In this document: positions 25,582 to 33,499 of the stretch, piece by piece
Numbering within the stretch: the stretch's first letter is position 1
Layout: each line of letters opens with the position of its first letter
From: Hymenobacter guriensis
GTDB lineage: Bacteria; Bacteroidota; Bacteroidia; Cytophagales; Hymenobacteraceae
Assembly: GCF_015773195.1 (NCBI RefSeq)
Contig: NZ_JADWYK010000001.1
Location: forward strand, 558,001-622,000
Direction: 5' to 3'
DNA: 64,000 nt
Notes under the pieces: model-generated
What the model saw: the letters and a program-made list of their open reading frames with translations, nothing else
Database searches by the model: none
What the model was told of the DNA's origin: nothing
Made by a program: the position numbers and the translations under genes

Positions 25582-26610
25582 ATGTTGCACTGGACTCTGC
25601 AGGCCCGCCCGCTGCCGCTTCGCTACACCTGGAAAATCTCCCGCAATGCTTCCGAGGCTAAAACCAACCTGTTTGTGGGCGTTGCAGCGGCTGGTAAGAA
25701 CCCCGCCGGCTGGGCCGAAGCAGCACCCAACATTCGCTACGGCGAAACGCCCGAACTGCTGCAAAGCCAGTTTGAGGCGTTGCGGGCTACCGGACTATCC
25801 CTGGTGCAAAGCGAGGAAGACCTGGCAGCCCTGCTGCGTGCCCACCCCGTAGCCTACGCTCTGCGGTTTGCTCTCGAAGCGGCCTATATTCATCTGCAAG
25901 CTGCCGGCTGCCGACAGTTCGTGTGGCAATACCTGGGCTTACCGGCCCCGGCGGCCGTGCCCACGGCATTTTCCCTGCCCATTATGGAGCCCGGCGCCGT
26001 AGCGGGGTTTCTCGCTGAGCACCGCGCCGGGCGCTTTTCCCTGCTGAAAGTGAAAGTGAACCGGGAAAGTGGACTGGAGTTGTTGCGAGCCGTGACGCAG
26101 GCGCTGCCCGGGCAGCCGCTCATCGTGGATGGAAACGAGGCCTGGCCTGATGCCGATTCCCTGCTGCAGTTTCTGGAAGCCTGCCGGCAGCTGCCGGGCC
26201 TGCAGGTGCGGGTGCTGGAGCAGCCTCTGCCCGCCGCCGCGGCTGCCGACTATTACTACCTGCGCCCGCGCAGCCCATTCCCGCTTTTTGCCGATGAGTC
26301 GGTGACGCACGACGCGGATTTTGCTGATATAGCCCGACAGTTCCACGGCGTGAACATGAAGCTGATGAAAGCCGGCGGCTACCGGCAGGGGCTGGAAATC
26401 CTGCGCCAGACGCGGGCCCACAACCTGCAAACCATGCTGGGCTGCATGGTCGAAACCTCGCTGGGCATCTGGTCGGCGGTGCAGGTGAGCGGGCTGGCCC
26501 AGGTGCACGACCTCGACGGCTTCCTGATTATACGAGACGAGCCCTTCGGTTTCGTGCGGGAAACCGAAGGGCTCGTGGTGGCGCAGGCAACTGTGCCGCT
26601 GTTGATGTAG
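25582..26610 (+). CDS. Enolase-superfamily enzyme, dipeptide epimerase-like
   Basis: 342 residues. The TIM-barrel catalytic residues of the muconate-lactonizing subgroup are visible: KVKVN (Lys acid/base), VDGNEAW (Asp metal ligand), LEQPL (Glu ligand), ADESV (Asp-Glu ligand pair) and NMKLMKAGG (second Lys), followed by GCMVETSLG. This pattern is usual for L-Ala-D/L-Glu and related dipeptide epimerases used in peptidoglycan peptide recycling. The N-terminal capping domain has RYTWKISRNASEAKTNLFV, also typical. O-succinylbenzoate synthase is a less likely alternative because no menaquinone genes are nearby. Confidence 0.82.
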   Translation: MLHWTLQARPLPLRYTWKISRNASEAKTNLFVGVAAAGKNPAGWAEAAPNIRYGETPELLQSQFEALRATGLSLVQSEEDLAALLRAHPVAYALRFALEAAYIHLQAAGCRQFVWQYLGLPAPAAVPTAFSLPIMEPGAVAGFLAEHRAGRFSLLKVKVNRESGLELLRAVTQALPGQPLIVDGNEAWPDADSLLQFLEACRQLPGLQVRVLEQPLPAAAAADYYYLRPRSPFPLFADESVTHDADFADIARQFHGVNMKLMKAGGYRQGLEILRQTRAHNLQTMLGCMVETSLGIWSAVQVSGLAQVHDLDGFLIIRDEPFGFVRETEGLVVAQATVPLLM

Positions 26611-26611
26611 C

Positions 26612-27196
26612 CTATTTCAGCTGCTGCAGTTGCTGCTCCAGCTGCTGAATCTGTTGGTCGAGCTGGCTGGTATCGGTGGGGCGCTGGGCATTCACACTGA
26701 GCAGGGAAATCTTCTGGTTGAGGAGTTGAATTTTCTGCGCCATCAGATCCAAGCGCGAGCTTAGGGACGTAAGACGGCTGTCGAAATCGGCGGGCGACAT
26801 AGCCGCGCCGCGCTCTACGTAGGGGTCGAACTTAGCACCGGGCTCAGCTTTTTGCCCTCGGGCCGCGGCGGCGCTGGCCGGGGTGGCAAAGATGATTTCG
26901 CCGCCGCTGGTCACGTAGTCGCCTTCCTGTAGCGTGGTAATCTTGCCGCCGGGCAGCTCTACGATGCCGCTTTTATAGTTGACCTTGGTGCCGTTGCCTA
27001 GGCGCACATTCTGGGTAAGTGGCGTGGGCCGGCCCCCTTGTACCAGCACAACGCTCCCGTTTTGCATCAGAAAACGGTCGGAAGCTCCGGTGCTGACGGC
27101 CCCAGCCGGTTTCGGCGCGGTTTTGGTTTGGGCGGTTGCCTCAAGCGAGGCAACCAAGGCCAGCGCGAGTAAAGCGGAAGAAAAAAAACGGCGCAT
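26612..27196 (-). CDS. Secreted DUF6799-like protein with C-terminal coiled coil
   Basis: 194 residues. It has a signal peptide ending near EATAQ. The domain FLMQNGSVVLVQGGRPTPLT followed by NVRLGNGTKVNYKSGIVELP looks like DUF6799, a short repeat-like domain common in Bacteroidota. The last 60 residues form a Gln/Leu heptad coiled coil (LDQQIQQLEQQLQQLK). The function is unknown. It is convergent with the epimerase-like gene (1 base apart) and divergent from the marR gene. Confidence 0.7.
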   Translation of the reverse strand: MRRFFSSALLALALVASLEATAQTKTAPKPAGAVSTGASDRFLMQNGSVVLVQGGRPTPLTQNVRLGNGTKVNYKSGIVELPGGKITTLQEGDYVTSGGEIIFATPASAAAARGQKAEPGAKFDPYVERGAAMSPADFDSRLTSLSSRLDLMAQKIQLLNQKISLLSVNAQRPTDTSQLDQQIQQLEQQLQQLK

Positions 27197-27298
27197 AAGC
27201 GGTTGAGTTCAGGAGTGTGAGCTTCATACGCAACTGCGCTTATCAAGGATAAAGCAGAACTTGCTGCCGAAAAAATCTTTCAATTTCAGGAAACGATG

Positions 27299-27329
27299 TT
27301 TGTACATTAAATGTATGTACATATATTTG
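27299..27329 (+). promoter_or_regulatory. Promoter of the marR-yceI pair
   Basis: TTTG (27299-27302), a 19-base spacer and TATATTTG (27322-27329) match the Bacteroidota promoter consensus. The spacer is almost wholly occupied by a palindrome (27301-27321), so a bound regulator would block polymerase. Confidence 0.85.
27301..27321. promoter_or_regulatory. Candidate MarR operator inside the promoter spacer
   Basis: TGTACAT-TAAATGT-ATGTACA has perfect 7-bp arms. A second nested palindrome (TACATT-A-AATGTA) overlaps it. Position between the -33 and -7 elements of the marR promoter suggests autorepression, which is common for MarR regulators. Confidence 0.75.
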
Positions 27330-27349
27330 CAGCGTAATTCCTGGGTAGC

Positions 27350-27811
27350 ATGTCCCATTCCATGAGAATTGAAGACGAGATTAAGCAGGCCAACTTTCAG
27401 AGCGTCTACCAGAAAGTATACATCAATCTGGTGTATACCGCTGGCTGGCTGGAACTCCGTCAGGCGGCGGCTTTCAAGGAATTCAATATCACCTTGCCGC
27501 AGTATAACGTGCTGCGGATTCTGCGGGGCCAGCACCCCCGGCCGTCAACCGTTAACATGCTGATAGAGCGTATGCTGGACAAAACCAGCAACGCCTCGCG
27601 CATTGTGGATAAGTTGGAGGCTAAGCAGCTCGTTACGCGCCGGGTGTGCCCCAGCAACCGTCGCGCCGTGGATATCTGTATCACGGATGCGGGGCTGGCG
27701 CTGTTGGATACCATGCAGCCGATGGTGGAGCAGCAGGCACACGGCCTGCACAAGCTGTCGGAGCAGGACGCCGAGCAGTTGAGCTATCTGCTGGACAAAC
27801 TTCGAGACTAA
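27350..27811 (+). CDS. MarR-family transcriptional regulator
   Basis: 153 residues (or 149 from the ATG at 27362). A winged helix-turn-helix is visible: ITLPQYNVLRILRGQHPRPS, then a recognition region TVNMLIERMLDKTSNASRIV, then the wing KQLVTRRVCPSNRRAVDICI. Terminal helices for dimerisation flank it. MarR proteins are usually repressors released by a small ligand. It is followed 39 bases later by a YceI gene in the same direction, a pairing often seen in Bacteroidota, and it has a palindrome in its own promoter. The ligand is unknown. Confidence 0.9.
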   Translation: MSHSMRIEDEIKQANFQSVYQKVYINLVYTAGWLELRQAAAFKEFNITLPQYNVLRILRGQHPRPSTVNMLIERMLDKTSNASRIVDKLEAKQLVTRRVCPSNRRAVDICITDAGLALLDTMQPMVEQQAHGLHKLSEQDAEQLSYLLDKLRD

Positions 27812-27850
27812 CTTTTCACGCGTACTTTTTCTCTTTTCTCTTTTTCAGTC

Positions 27851-28498
27851 ATGAAAAAATTGTTCTTCCCGGCGCTGGTTGCTGCCGTTCTGGCCTCGGC
27901 CCCCGCTTTCGCTCAAAAGCCAATGGCGCAGAAAACTACCGCCGGCACCGACAACGCGGCCGCTACGGTATACAAATTACAGCCCCAGCTCAGCACGATG
28001 GGCTGGCTGGCCAAAAAAGTAACCGGCCAGCACAACGGCACGGTGCAGTTCAAAGACGGTGAGATGCTGGTGCGCGGCAACAAGCTGGTGGGCGGCACTT
28101 TCACGGCCGACATGAACTCCCTGAAGGTAGTAGACATCAAGGACGAAGGCACGAACGGTAAACTGGTAGGCCACCTGCGCTCCGACGACTTCTTCAGCAT
28201 TGAGAAGAACCCGACCTCGACGTTCAAAATCACCAACATCACGCCCATTAAGGCTGATGCCCAGGGCAACAACGCCACCATCACCGGCGACCTAACCATC
28301 AAGGGCATCACCAAGCCCGTGACGTTCCCGGCTAAAATCGGGGTGAAAAACGGCAAAGCTTCCGCCAGCGGCGTAGCCACCATCGACCGTACCCAGTTCG
28401 ACATCCGCTATGGCTCGAAATCATTCTTCGAAAGCATCGGTGACAAAGCCATCGACGACACGTTCACGCTGAGCTTCAACGTTATTGCCAATAAGTAA
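27851..28498 (+). CDS. YceI-family periplasmic lipid-binding protein
   Basis: 215 residues with a clear signal peptide (FFPALVAAVLASAPAFAQ). The lipocalin-like YceI fold is shown by YKLQPQLSTMGWLAKKVTGQ, GTFTADMNSLKVVDI, HLRSDDFFSIEKNPTSTFKI, ITGDLTIKGITKPVTFPAKI and TIDRTQFDIRYGSKSFFES. YceI proteins bind polyisoprenoids or other long hydrophobic molecules in the periplasm. Co-transcription with the MarR regulator suggests it is the regulated target. Confidence 0.92.
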   Translation: MKKLFFPALVAAVLASAPAFAQKPMAQKTTAGTDNAAATVYKLQPQLSTMGWLAKKVTGQHNGTVQFKDGEMLVRGNKLVGGTFTADMNSLKVVDIKDEGTNGKLVGHLRSDDFFSIEKNPTSTFKITNITPIKADAQGNNATITGDLTIKGITKPVTFPAKIGVKNGKASASGVATIDRTQFDIRYGSKSFFESIGDKAIDDTFTLSFNVIANK

Positions 28499-28556
28499 CC
28501 TGCCTGCCGCCCGGCTTCTCCTGAATGGATGATGTGCCGGCGAGATAGTCAAAGTT

Positions 28557-28592
28557 AAAAAGCCCCGCTGGCAGCTGCCGGCGGGGCTTTTT
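28557..28592 (+). terminator. Terminator after yceI
   Basis: AAAAAGCCCCGC pairs with GCGGGGCTTTTT around GGCAGCTGCC. It can also serve the convergent lipoprotein gene ending at 28615. Confidence 0.9.
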
Positions 28593-28614
28593 GTGTGTAA
28601 CACATCTTGTATGG

Positions 28615-29319
28615 CTAGTTACTGCCGGCCGGAGCAGGAGTTGCCGGGGTAGCGGATGGTACCGTGACGGGAGCAATGGCGGCGCTATTGCGCAGGGTCA
28701 GCTTGAGTGGGGCTACGTTGGTTTCGCGTAGCGGCAGAAGGCCATATACGGTTTCGCCGGGGCGAATGACCTTGTTGGTCAGGTCATAGCGGGCCAGCTC
28801 GTTGCGCATGTTTTTGTTGGCTGTGCCAGCGCCAATCATGTTGCCAGCAGCAATGAAGGGACCGGTCGGAATAAACACCGAATTATCTTGTACTACCCCG
28901 CCGTTGTTGCTTACAGTGCTTACTACCCGAAAATTAAGTGGCAGATATAGCAGATAAATAGCTACCCCTTGCTTGAGGTCTTCAGAAGCCTGTAAAGAGC
29001 CTACCGGCTGAACAGGTCGGTCACCAAAAGACAGCTCCAAGTCCCGGGAAAAATTAAGCTCGGCAGTCGTGTTGTTTTTGACCTGGACAGCTACCAGCTG
29101 ATACCCACGCTTACGTTCCTTTTTTACGTATTTTTTGTTGGGACCATGGGTAAGCAAAGCGCCATAACGGTAGCTAAAATCGATGGGCCCACCCTTGCCG
29201 CTGGTTGATTGATAGGAGGTGATGCTCTCAGGCCGGATAGCGCGGTAGCTGCCAGCGCAACCAGCTAAGGCAAAGGCCATAGTAGCTGCTGCCACTAAGT
29301 GGGTAAAGGGTTTCTGCAT
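28615..29319 (-). CDS. Lipoprotein of unknown function
   Basis: 234 residues. The lipobox is AAATMAFALAGC. The body begins SYRAIRPESITSY and includes YQLVAVQVKNNTTAELNFSR, a pattern of a beta-sandwich domain seen in unannotated Bacteroidota lipoproteins, and VIRPGETVYGLLPL. The C-terminus is a Pro/Ala/Thr-rich tail. A possible TAGCTTTG -7 element lies on the minus strand at 29374-29381. The function is unknown. Confidence 0.65.
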   Translation of the reverse strand: MQKPFTHLVAAATMAFALAGCAGSYRAIRPESITSYQSTSGKGGPIDFSYRYGALLTHGPNKKYVKKERKRGYQLVAVQVKNNTTAELNFSRDLELSFGDRPVQPVGSLQASEDLKQGVAIYLLYLPLNFRVVSTVSNNGGVVQDNSVFIPTGPFIAAGNMIGAGTANKNMRNELARYDLTNKVIRPGETVYGLLPLRETNVAPLKLTLRNSAAIAPVTVPSATPATPAPAGSN

Positions 29320-29502
29320 GAGATAAAGAATGAATTTAAGCTGTTACAATACCACACGTTGGTATCTTCCGGGCAAAGCTAGATGGTTGGTTTGTTTCAG
29401 CTTCTCAACCAGATAAAAATACTTGAACTAACCAATTGGTTTACCCTGGCAGCTTGCGCTCATGGGCAGCACCCAATTCCTTAACTGGCTGCGGTATAGT
29501 TG

Positions 29503-30132
29503 TTACCGGCCAGCCGAGCTGCTGGGCACGAAAACCACTTTCTTCGTCTCGAAGAACTCTTCCGTGAAATAATCGGGCAGGTCGAACACCTGAGCGGCAA
29601 GGCCGGACTCTTCAATTTCTTCGGTCAGGTCGCCACCTTTGAGGTAGTAAAGGCCGCTTGAGGGCAGGCCGTGGGGTTTGTAGCGGTGCTCAATCCAGGG
29701 GTGGAAGGTAGCCAGGCGGGCTACGGCGCGGCTCACCACGAAGTCGAACTTGGGCCGCACCTGCTCGGCGCGGATTTGCTCGGCTGTCACGTTGGCGAAG
29801 CCCAGCGTGTGGGCCATTTCCTGCACTGCCCGGATTTTCTTACCAATGCTGTCGATAAGATGAAACTTCACGTCCGGAAACAGGATGGCCAGCGGCAGCC
29901 CGGGCAGGCCGCCGCCGGTGCCCACGTCCAGCACCGAGGAGCCGGCCGGAAACTCCACCACCTTGGCAATACCCAACGAGTGCAGCACGTGGCGCTCCGC
30001 CAAGTTATCCACGTCGGTGCGGGCTACCAGGTTCAGGCGCTCATTCCAGCTGCGGAATTCGGTAATAAGGCTGCTGAACTGCGCGCGCTGCCGGTCGGTG
30101 AGGTGCGGAAAGTAGTGGGCAATAATATCCAT
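29503..30132 (-). CDS. rsmG: 16S rRNA (guanine-N7)-methyltransferase RsmG
   Basis: 209 residues from the ATG at 30132 (MDIIAHYFPHLTDRQ). It shows the GidB/RsmG order: FRSWNERLNLVARTDVDNLA, the SAM-binding motif VLDVGTGGGLPGLPLAILFP, LIDSIGKKIRAVQEMA and DFVVSRAVARLATF. It methylates G527 of 16S rRNA. A longer frame to 30174 is open but unneeded. Confidence 0.95.
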   Translation of the reverse strand: MDIIAHYFPHLTDRQRAQFSSLITEFRSWNERLNLVARTDVDNLAERHVLHSLGIAKVVEFPAGSSVLDVGTGGGLPGLPLAILFPDVKFHLIDSIGKKIRAVQEMAHTLGFANVTAEQIRAEQVRPKFDFVVSRAVARLATFHPWIEHRYKPHGLPSSGLYYLKGGDLTEEIEESGLAAQVFDLPDYFTEEFFETKKVVFVPSSSAGR

Positions 30133-30174
30133 CGGACAAAGATAGGAAAGCGCGGTAGTGGCGGCCAGCCTCAC

Positions 30175-30203
30175 AAAAAAGCCCCGGCTTTAGCCGAGGC
30201 TTT
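30175..30203 (-). terminator. Terminator of the ECF sigma gene
   Basis: On the minus strand AAAGCCTCGGC pairs with GCCGGGGCTTT and ends in a T-run, 29 bases after the stop at 30232. Confidence 0.85.
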
Positions 30204-30231
30204 CACTATGTAGCTTTCAACAAAAAGCCCT

Positions 30232-30855
30232 TTAGATAATGTGCTTCTTGTTTTTTACCATGTCATAGAGCAGCTCGCGGGCGCGGTGCAGCTGGGCCTT
30301 TACGGTGCCGAGGGGAGCTTTCAGCTCCTGGGCAATTTCTTCGTAGCTCAGCTCGTCAAAATAGCGCAGCGACACCAGACGCTGGTACTTTTCGGGCAGC
30401 CGGGCCACCACGTGCTGCATGATTTCTATTTTCTGGTTTTTGATGGCCGTTTCCTGCGGGTTCAGGTTGTTGTCGCGAAAATCAATGGTGATTTCGTCAC
30501 CATTGTCGATTTTGATGGCCGAATCAATCGACATCGTTTTGATTTTATTCTTGCGAATAAAGTCGATGCAGTTGTTGGTGGCAATGCGAAACAGCCAGGT
30601 GCTGAAGGCAAATTCCGGGTTGAACTTGTGCAGGTTGCGGAAGGCTTTGGCAAAGGCTTCGATAGTGAGGTCCTCGGCGTCGTCGGGGTTGCGCACCATT
30701 TTGAGCACCACGTGGTACACCGGCTTCTTGTAAATCTGCATCAGCTCGGCGTAGGCCTTTTCGTCGCCATGCTCCACGGCGGCCCGAATCAGCTTGAAGT
30801 CGTGCTTGGCTTTAGCGGAAAACTGCTTCTGTATTTCCTGATTGTTTACTTCCAT
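30232..30855 (-). CDS. ECF-type RNA polymerase sigma factor
   Basis: 207 residues from the ATG at 30855 (MEVNNQEIQKQFSAKAKHDF). Sigma-2 (AYAELMQIYKKPVYHVVLKM, RNPDDAEDLTIEAFAKAFRN, FAFSTWLFRIATNNCIDFIR) and sigma-4 (LPEKYQRLVSLRYFDELSYE, EIAQELKAPLGTVKAQLHRA) are intact. The sequence is less GC-rich and more Lys/Ile-rich than neighbours, suggesting a conserved core regulator of Bacteroidota. Its start overlaps the end of the upstream glycosyltransferase gene by 10 bases. No anti-sigma gene is adjacent. Confidence 0.93.
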   Translation of the reverse strand: MEVNNQEIQKQFSAKAKHDFKLIRAAVEHGDEKAYAELMQIYKKPVYHVVLKMVRNPDDAEDLTIEAFAKAFRNLHKFNPEFAFSTWLFRIATNNCIDFIRKNKIKTMSIDSAIKIDNGDEITIDFRDNNLNPQETAIKNQKIEIMQHVVARLPEKYQRLVSLRYFDELSYEEIAQELKAPLGTVKAQLHRARELLYDMVKNKKHII

Positions 30856-32015
30856 CGGAGAGAGCGGTAAAGGAACAGTGAAATTCCCAGAGCTAAGTAA
30901 TAAAAAAAGTAGACAGCATCCAGAAAAGGTAGCACTCCTACCGGCAGCGGGTCGTCGAGCCGACGGCCGAGCTGCCCATAAGCGGTGCAAACGGCCGCTG
31001 TGCGCACCAGCCACACGGCTGCCAAAGGTACCCAATCGGGACGGGAAAACAGCAGCGCCACTGATATGCCGTAGAAAAGCACGTTACTGGCCATAAAGTT
31101 TCCGATCCGCACCCGGTCGGCCAAACGGTAGCGCCGGCCGGCCGACAAGTGCCGCCGTTTTTGCCGCCACCACGCGCCCCAGCTGGTAGCTGGCTCGCTG
31201 AGGGTGTGGGCCGCCGGCTCGGCTACCACCACGGCCCGCGCCCCGCGCTGTACGGCGTCCTGCACCAGCAGGTCGTCGTCGCCGCCGAGGGAGCGGATGT
31301 GGGAGGCAAAGCCTTTAGTCGACTGAAAGACTGCCCGCGTGTAGGCCAGGTTGCGCCCCACCCCCATATAAGGGTAGCCGCGCCACGCGAACGACAGATA
31401 CTGTGCTCCGCTCAGCAGGGTTTCAAACCGAATCAGTTTATTTAAAAAGCCCGTTTCGGCGGCGTAGGCCGAATATCCGATAACCAGATCGGCGGGCCGG
31501 GCAAAGCCACGCTGCATCAGTCTGATCCACTGATTGGTAGCCGGAATGCAGTCGGCATCGGTAAAGAGCAGGCGCAGGTGCCGGGCCGATTTGATGCCCA
31601 GCGTGAGGGCGTATTTTTTCGGCGACAACCCCTCCGGGGTGCGGCCCACGGACACCAAGCGCACGTGCGGGTAGTACTGGGCCAGCTGCTGAACGTACAG
31701 GTACGTGTCGTCTTCGGAACGGTCATCTACCAGAATCAGCTCGAAGCCGGCGGGGTAGTCCTGCTGAAGCAGCAGGGGCAGCAGGCGGCGCAGGTTTTCC
31801 AGCTCGTTGTGGGCACACACCAGCACCGACACCGGTTCCTCCAGCGGCTGGTCGGGGGCATCGGCCGCGGCCTCGGGGGCGCGGCGGGCGAAGGGCAGAA
31901 AATAGTAGCCCACGTAGTACAGCTGCACCAGCACGCACACGAGCAGCAGCCAAACCAACGGAGAAAACAGGGGTAGCACGATGCAGAACAGGGGTAAGCC
32001 CGCAAAAGTAGGCAT
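30846..32015 (-). CDS. Membrane glycosyltransferase, family 2
   Basis: 389 residues from the ATG at 32015. An N-terminal membrane helix (LVWLLLVCVLVQLYYVGYY) precedes a GT-A domain: VSVLVCAHNELENLRRLLPL, LILVDDRSEDDTYLY (nucleotide-binding Asp pair), LLFTDADCIPATNQWI (DxD-like), GGDDDLLVQDA and the QKRRHLSAG region (QxxRH acceptor motif). Two or three C-terminal membrane helices follow. It probably adds sugars to a lipid-linked or polysaccharide acceptor at the inner membrane. Its end overlaps the ECF sigma gene by 10 bases. The sugar is unknown. Confidence 0.88.
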   Translation of the reverse strand: MPTFAGLPLFCIVLPLFSPLVWLLLVCVLVQLYYVGYYFLPFARRAPEAAADAPDQPLEEPVSVLVCAHNELENLRRLLPLLLQQDYPAGFELILVDDRSEDDTYLYVQQLAQYYPHVRLVSVGRTPEGLSPKKYALTLGIKSARHLRLLFTDADCIPATNQWIRLMQRGFARPADLVIGYSAYAAETGFLNKLIRFETLLSGAQYLSFAWRGYPYMGVGRNLAYTRAVFQSTKGFASHIRSLGGDDDLLVQDAVQRGARAVVVAEPAAHTLSEPATSWGAWWRQKRRHLSAGRRYRLADRVRIGNFMASNVLFYGISVALLFSRPDWVPLAAVWLVRTAAVCTAYGQLGRRLDDPLPVGVLPFLDAVYFFYYLALGISLFLYRSLRWK

Positions 32016-32152
32016 TCGGCGGCGGTGGGCTACCTTTGTGGTTGTCTTCGGTTGATAGTTGTCGGTTGCCAGTTGTCCGCCATGATATTCCCTGACAACC
32101 GGCAACAAGCAACTGGCACCTCTCAACTGACACCCGGCAACTGATTTCCCGC

Positions 32153-33283
32153 ATGACCTTCGATTTAGTAGCGCAAGACCCGCAGACCAAAGCCCGCGCC
32201 GGCGTGGTCCACACAGCCCACGGCAGTATTCAAACGCCCATTTTTATGCCGGTGGGCACGGCTGGCTCCGTGAAAGCAGTGCACCAGCGCGAGCTGAAAG
32301 AGGACATCAAAGCCCAGATTATTCTGGGCAACACCTACCACCTGTACCTGCGACCCGGCCTCGACGTACTGCGCCAGGCGGGCGGACTGCACAAGTTCAA
32401 CGGCTGGGACCGACCCATCCTCACCGACTCGGGCGGCTACCAGGTGTACTCGCTCAGCAAGACGCGCAAAATCAAGGAGGAGGGCGTGAAGTTCCGCTCT
32501 CATATTGATGGCTCCCAGCACTTGTTTTCGCCGGAGGGGGTGATGGACATTCAGCGCATCATCGGGGCCGATATTATCATGGCCTTTGACGAGTGTACGC
32601 CCTGGCCCTGCGAGTACGGCTACGCCAGCCGCTCCCTTGACATGACGCACCGCTGGCTGCAGCGCTGCATCGAGCGGTTCGACAGCACCGAGGGCCTCTA
32701 CGGCTATCAGCAAACGCTTTTCCCCATCGTGCAGGGCAGCACATTCAAGGATCTGCGGGTAAAGTCGGCGGAGTTTGTGGCCCGGCAGGAGCGCGAGGGC
32801 AACGCCATTGGGGGCCTGAGCGTGGGCGAGCCGGCCGAGCTGATGTACGAAATGACGGAAATCGTGTGCGACATCTTGCCCCAGGACAAGCCGCGCTACC
32901 TGATGGGCGTGGGCACCCCGGCCAACATCCTCGAAAACATTGCCCTAGGCGTGGATATGTTCGACTGCGTACTACCCACGCGTAATGCCCGCAACGGCAT
33001 GCTCTTCACCACGCAGGGCATCATTAACATCAAAAACAAGAAGTGGGCCGACGACTTCTCCCCCATTGATGCTGAGCTGGGCGGCTATGCCAGCACGTTC
33101 TACTCCCGCGCCTACCTGCGCCACCTGTTCCAGGCCAGCGAGTACCTGGCTGGCATGATTGCCTCAGTCCACAACCTCACGTTCTACCTCTGGCTGGTGG
33201 GCGAGGCGCGCCAGCAAATCCTGGCCGGCACCTTCCGCGAGTGGAAGGAGCGCATGGTGCAGCAGGTGATGGTACGGTTATAG
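32153..33283 (+). CDS. tgt: tRNA-guanine transglycosylase (queuosine), without zinc cysteines
   Basis: 376 residues. The catalytic region is normal: ILGNTYHLYLRPG, LTDSGGYQVYSL (Asp), PIVQGSTFKDLR, AIGGLSVGEP, YLMGVGTPANILENI and GVDMFDCVLPTRNARNG (nucleophile Asp). It exchanges G34 of certain tRNAs for a queuine precursor. Near residues 310-316, where the family normally has CxCxxC before SRAYL, this protein reads GGYASTF, so all three zinc cysteines are absent; the following His (SVHN, about 340) is kept. The enzyme is full length otherwise. This may be a lineage trait. Confidence 0.93.
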   Translation: MTFDLVAQDPQTKARAGVVHTAHGSIQTPIFMPVGTAGSVKAVHQRELKEDIKAQIILGNTYHLYLRPGLDVLRQAGGLHKFNGWDRPILTDSGGYQVYSLSKTRKIKEEGVKFRSHIDGSQHLFSPEGVMDIQRIIGADIIMAFDECTPWPCEYGYASRSLDMTHRWLQRCIERFDSTEGLYGYQQTLFPIVQGSTFKDLRVKSAEFVARQEREGNAIGGLSVGEPAELMYEMTEIVCDILPQDKPRYLMGVGTPANILENIALGVDMFDCVLPTRNARNGMLFTTQGIINIKNKKWADDFSPIDAELGGYASTFYSRAYLRHLFQASEYLAGMIASVHNLTFYLWLVGEARQQILAGTFREWKERMVQQVMVRL

Positions 33284-33302
33284 TGAGTTGTCATAAGACG
33301 CT

Positions 33303-33461
33303 GTCATTGCGAGCAGCGCGAAGCAATCCGTCCTGGGCGACGTGCTAAACCCCGAGGCGTGACTAGCTTACCACACGTTACCCTCTTTCCAAGGGCCTTA
33401 TGGGGTAAATAATGATTTTTGCGTTGTGCAGGACGGATTGCTTCGCGCTGCTCGCAATGAC
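33303..33461. repeat. Class A inverted repeat between tgt and the LptF/G gene
   Basis: A perfect 32-bp arm (33303-33334, starting GTCATTGCGAGCAGCGCGAA) matches 33430-33461 in reverse complement. The 95-base interior differs from the 155-bp copies at 43874 and 48998. The downstream start codon (33500) is 38 bases away. Confidence 0.92.
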
Positions 33462-33499
33462 ACGCTTTAAGCACGAGGCAACAACAACTAAGTTCTAAC

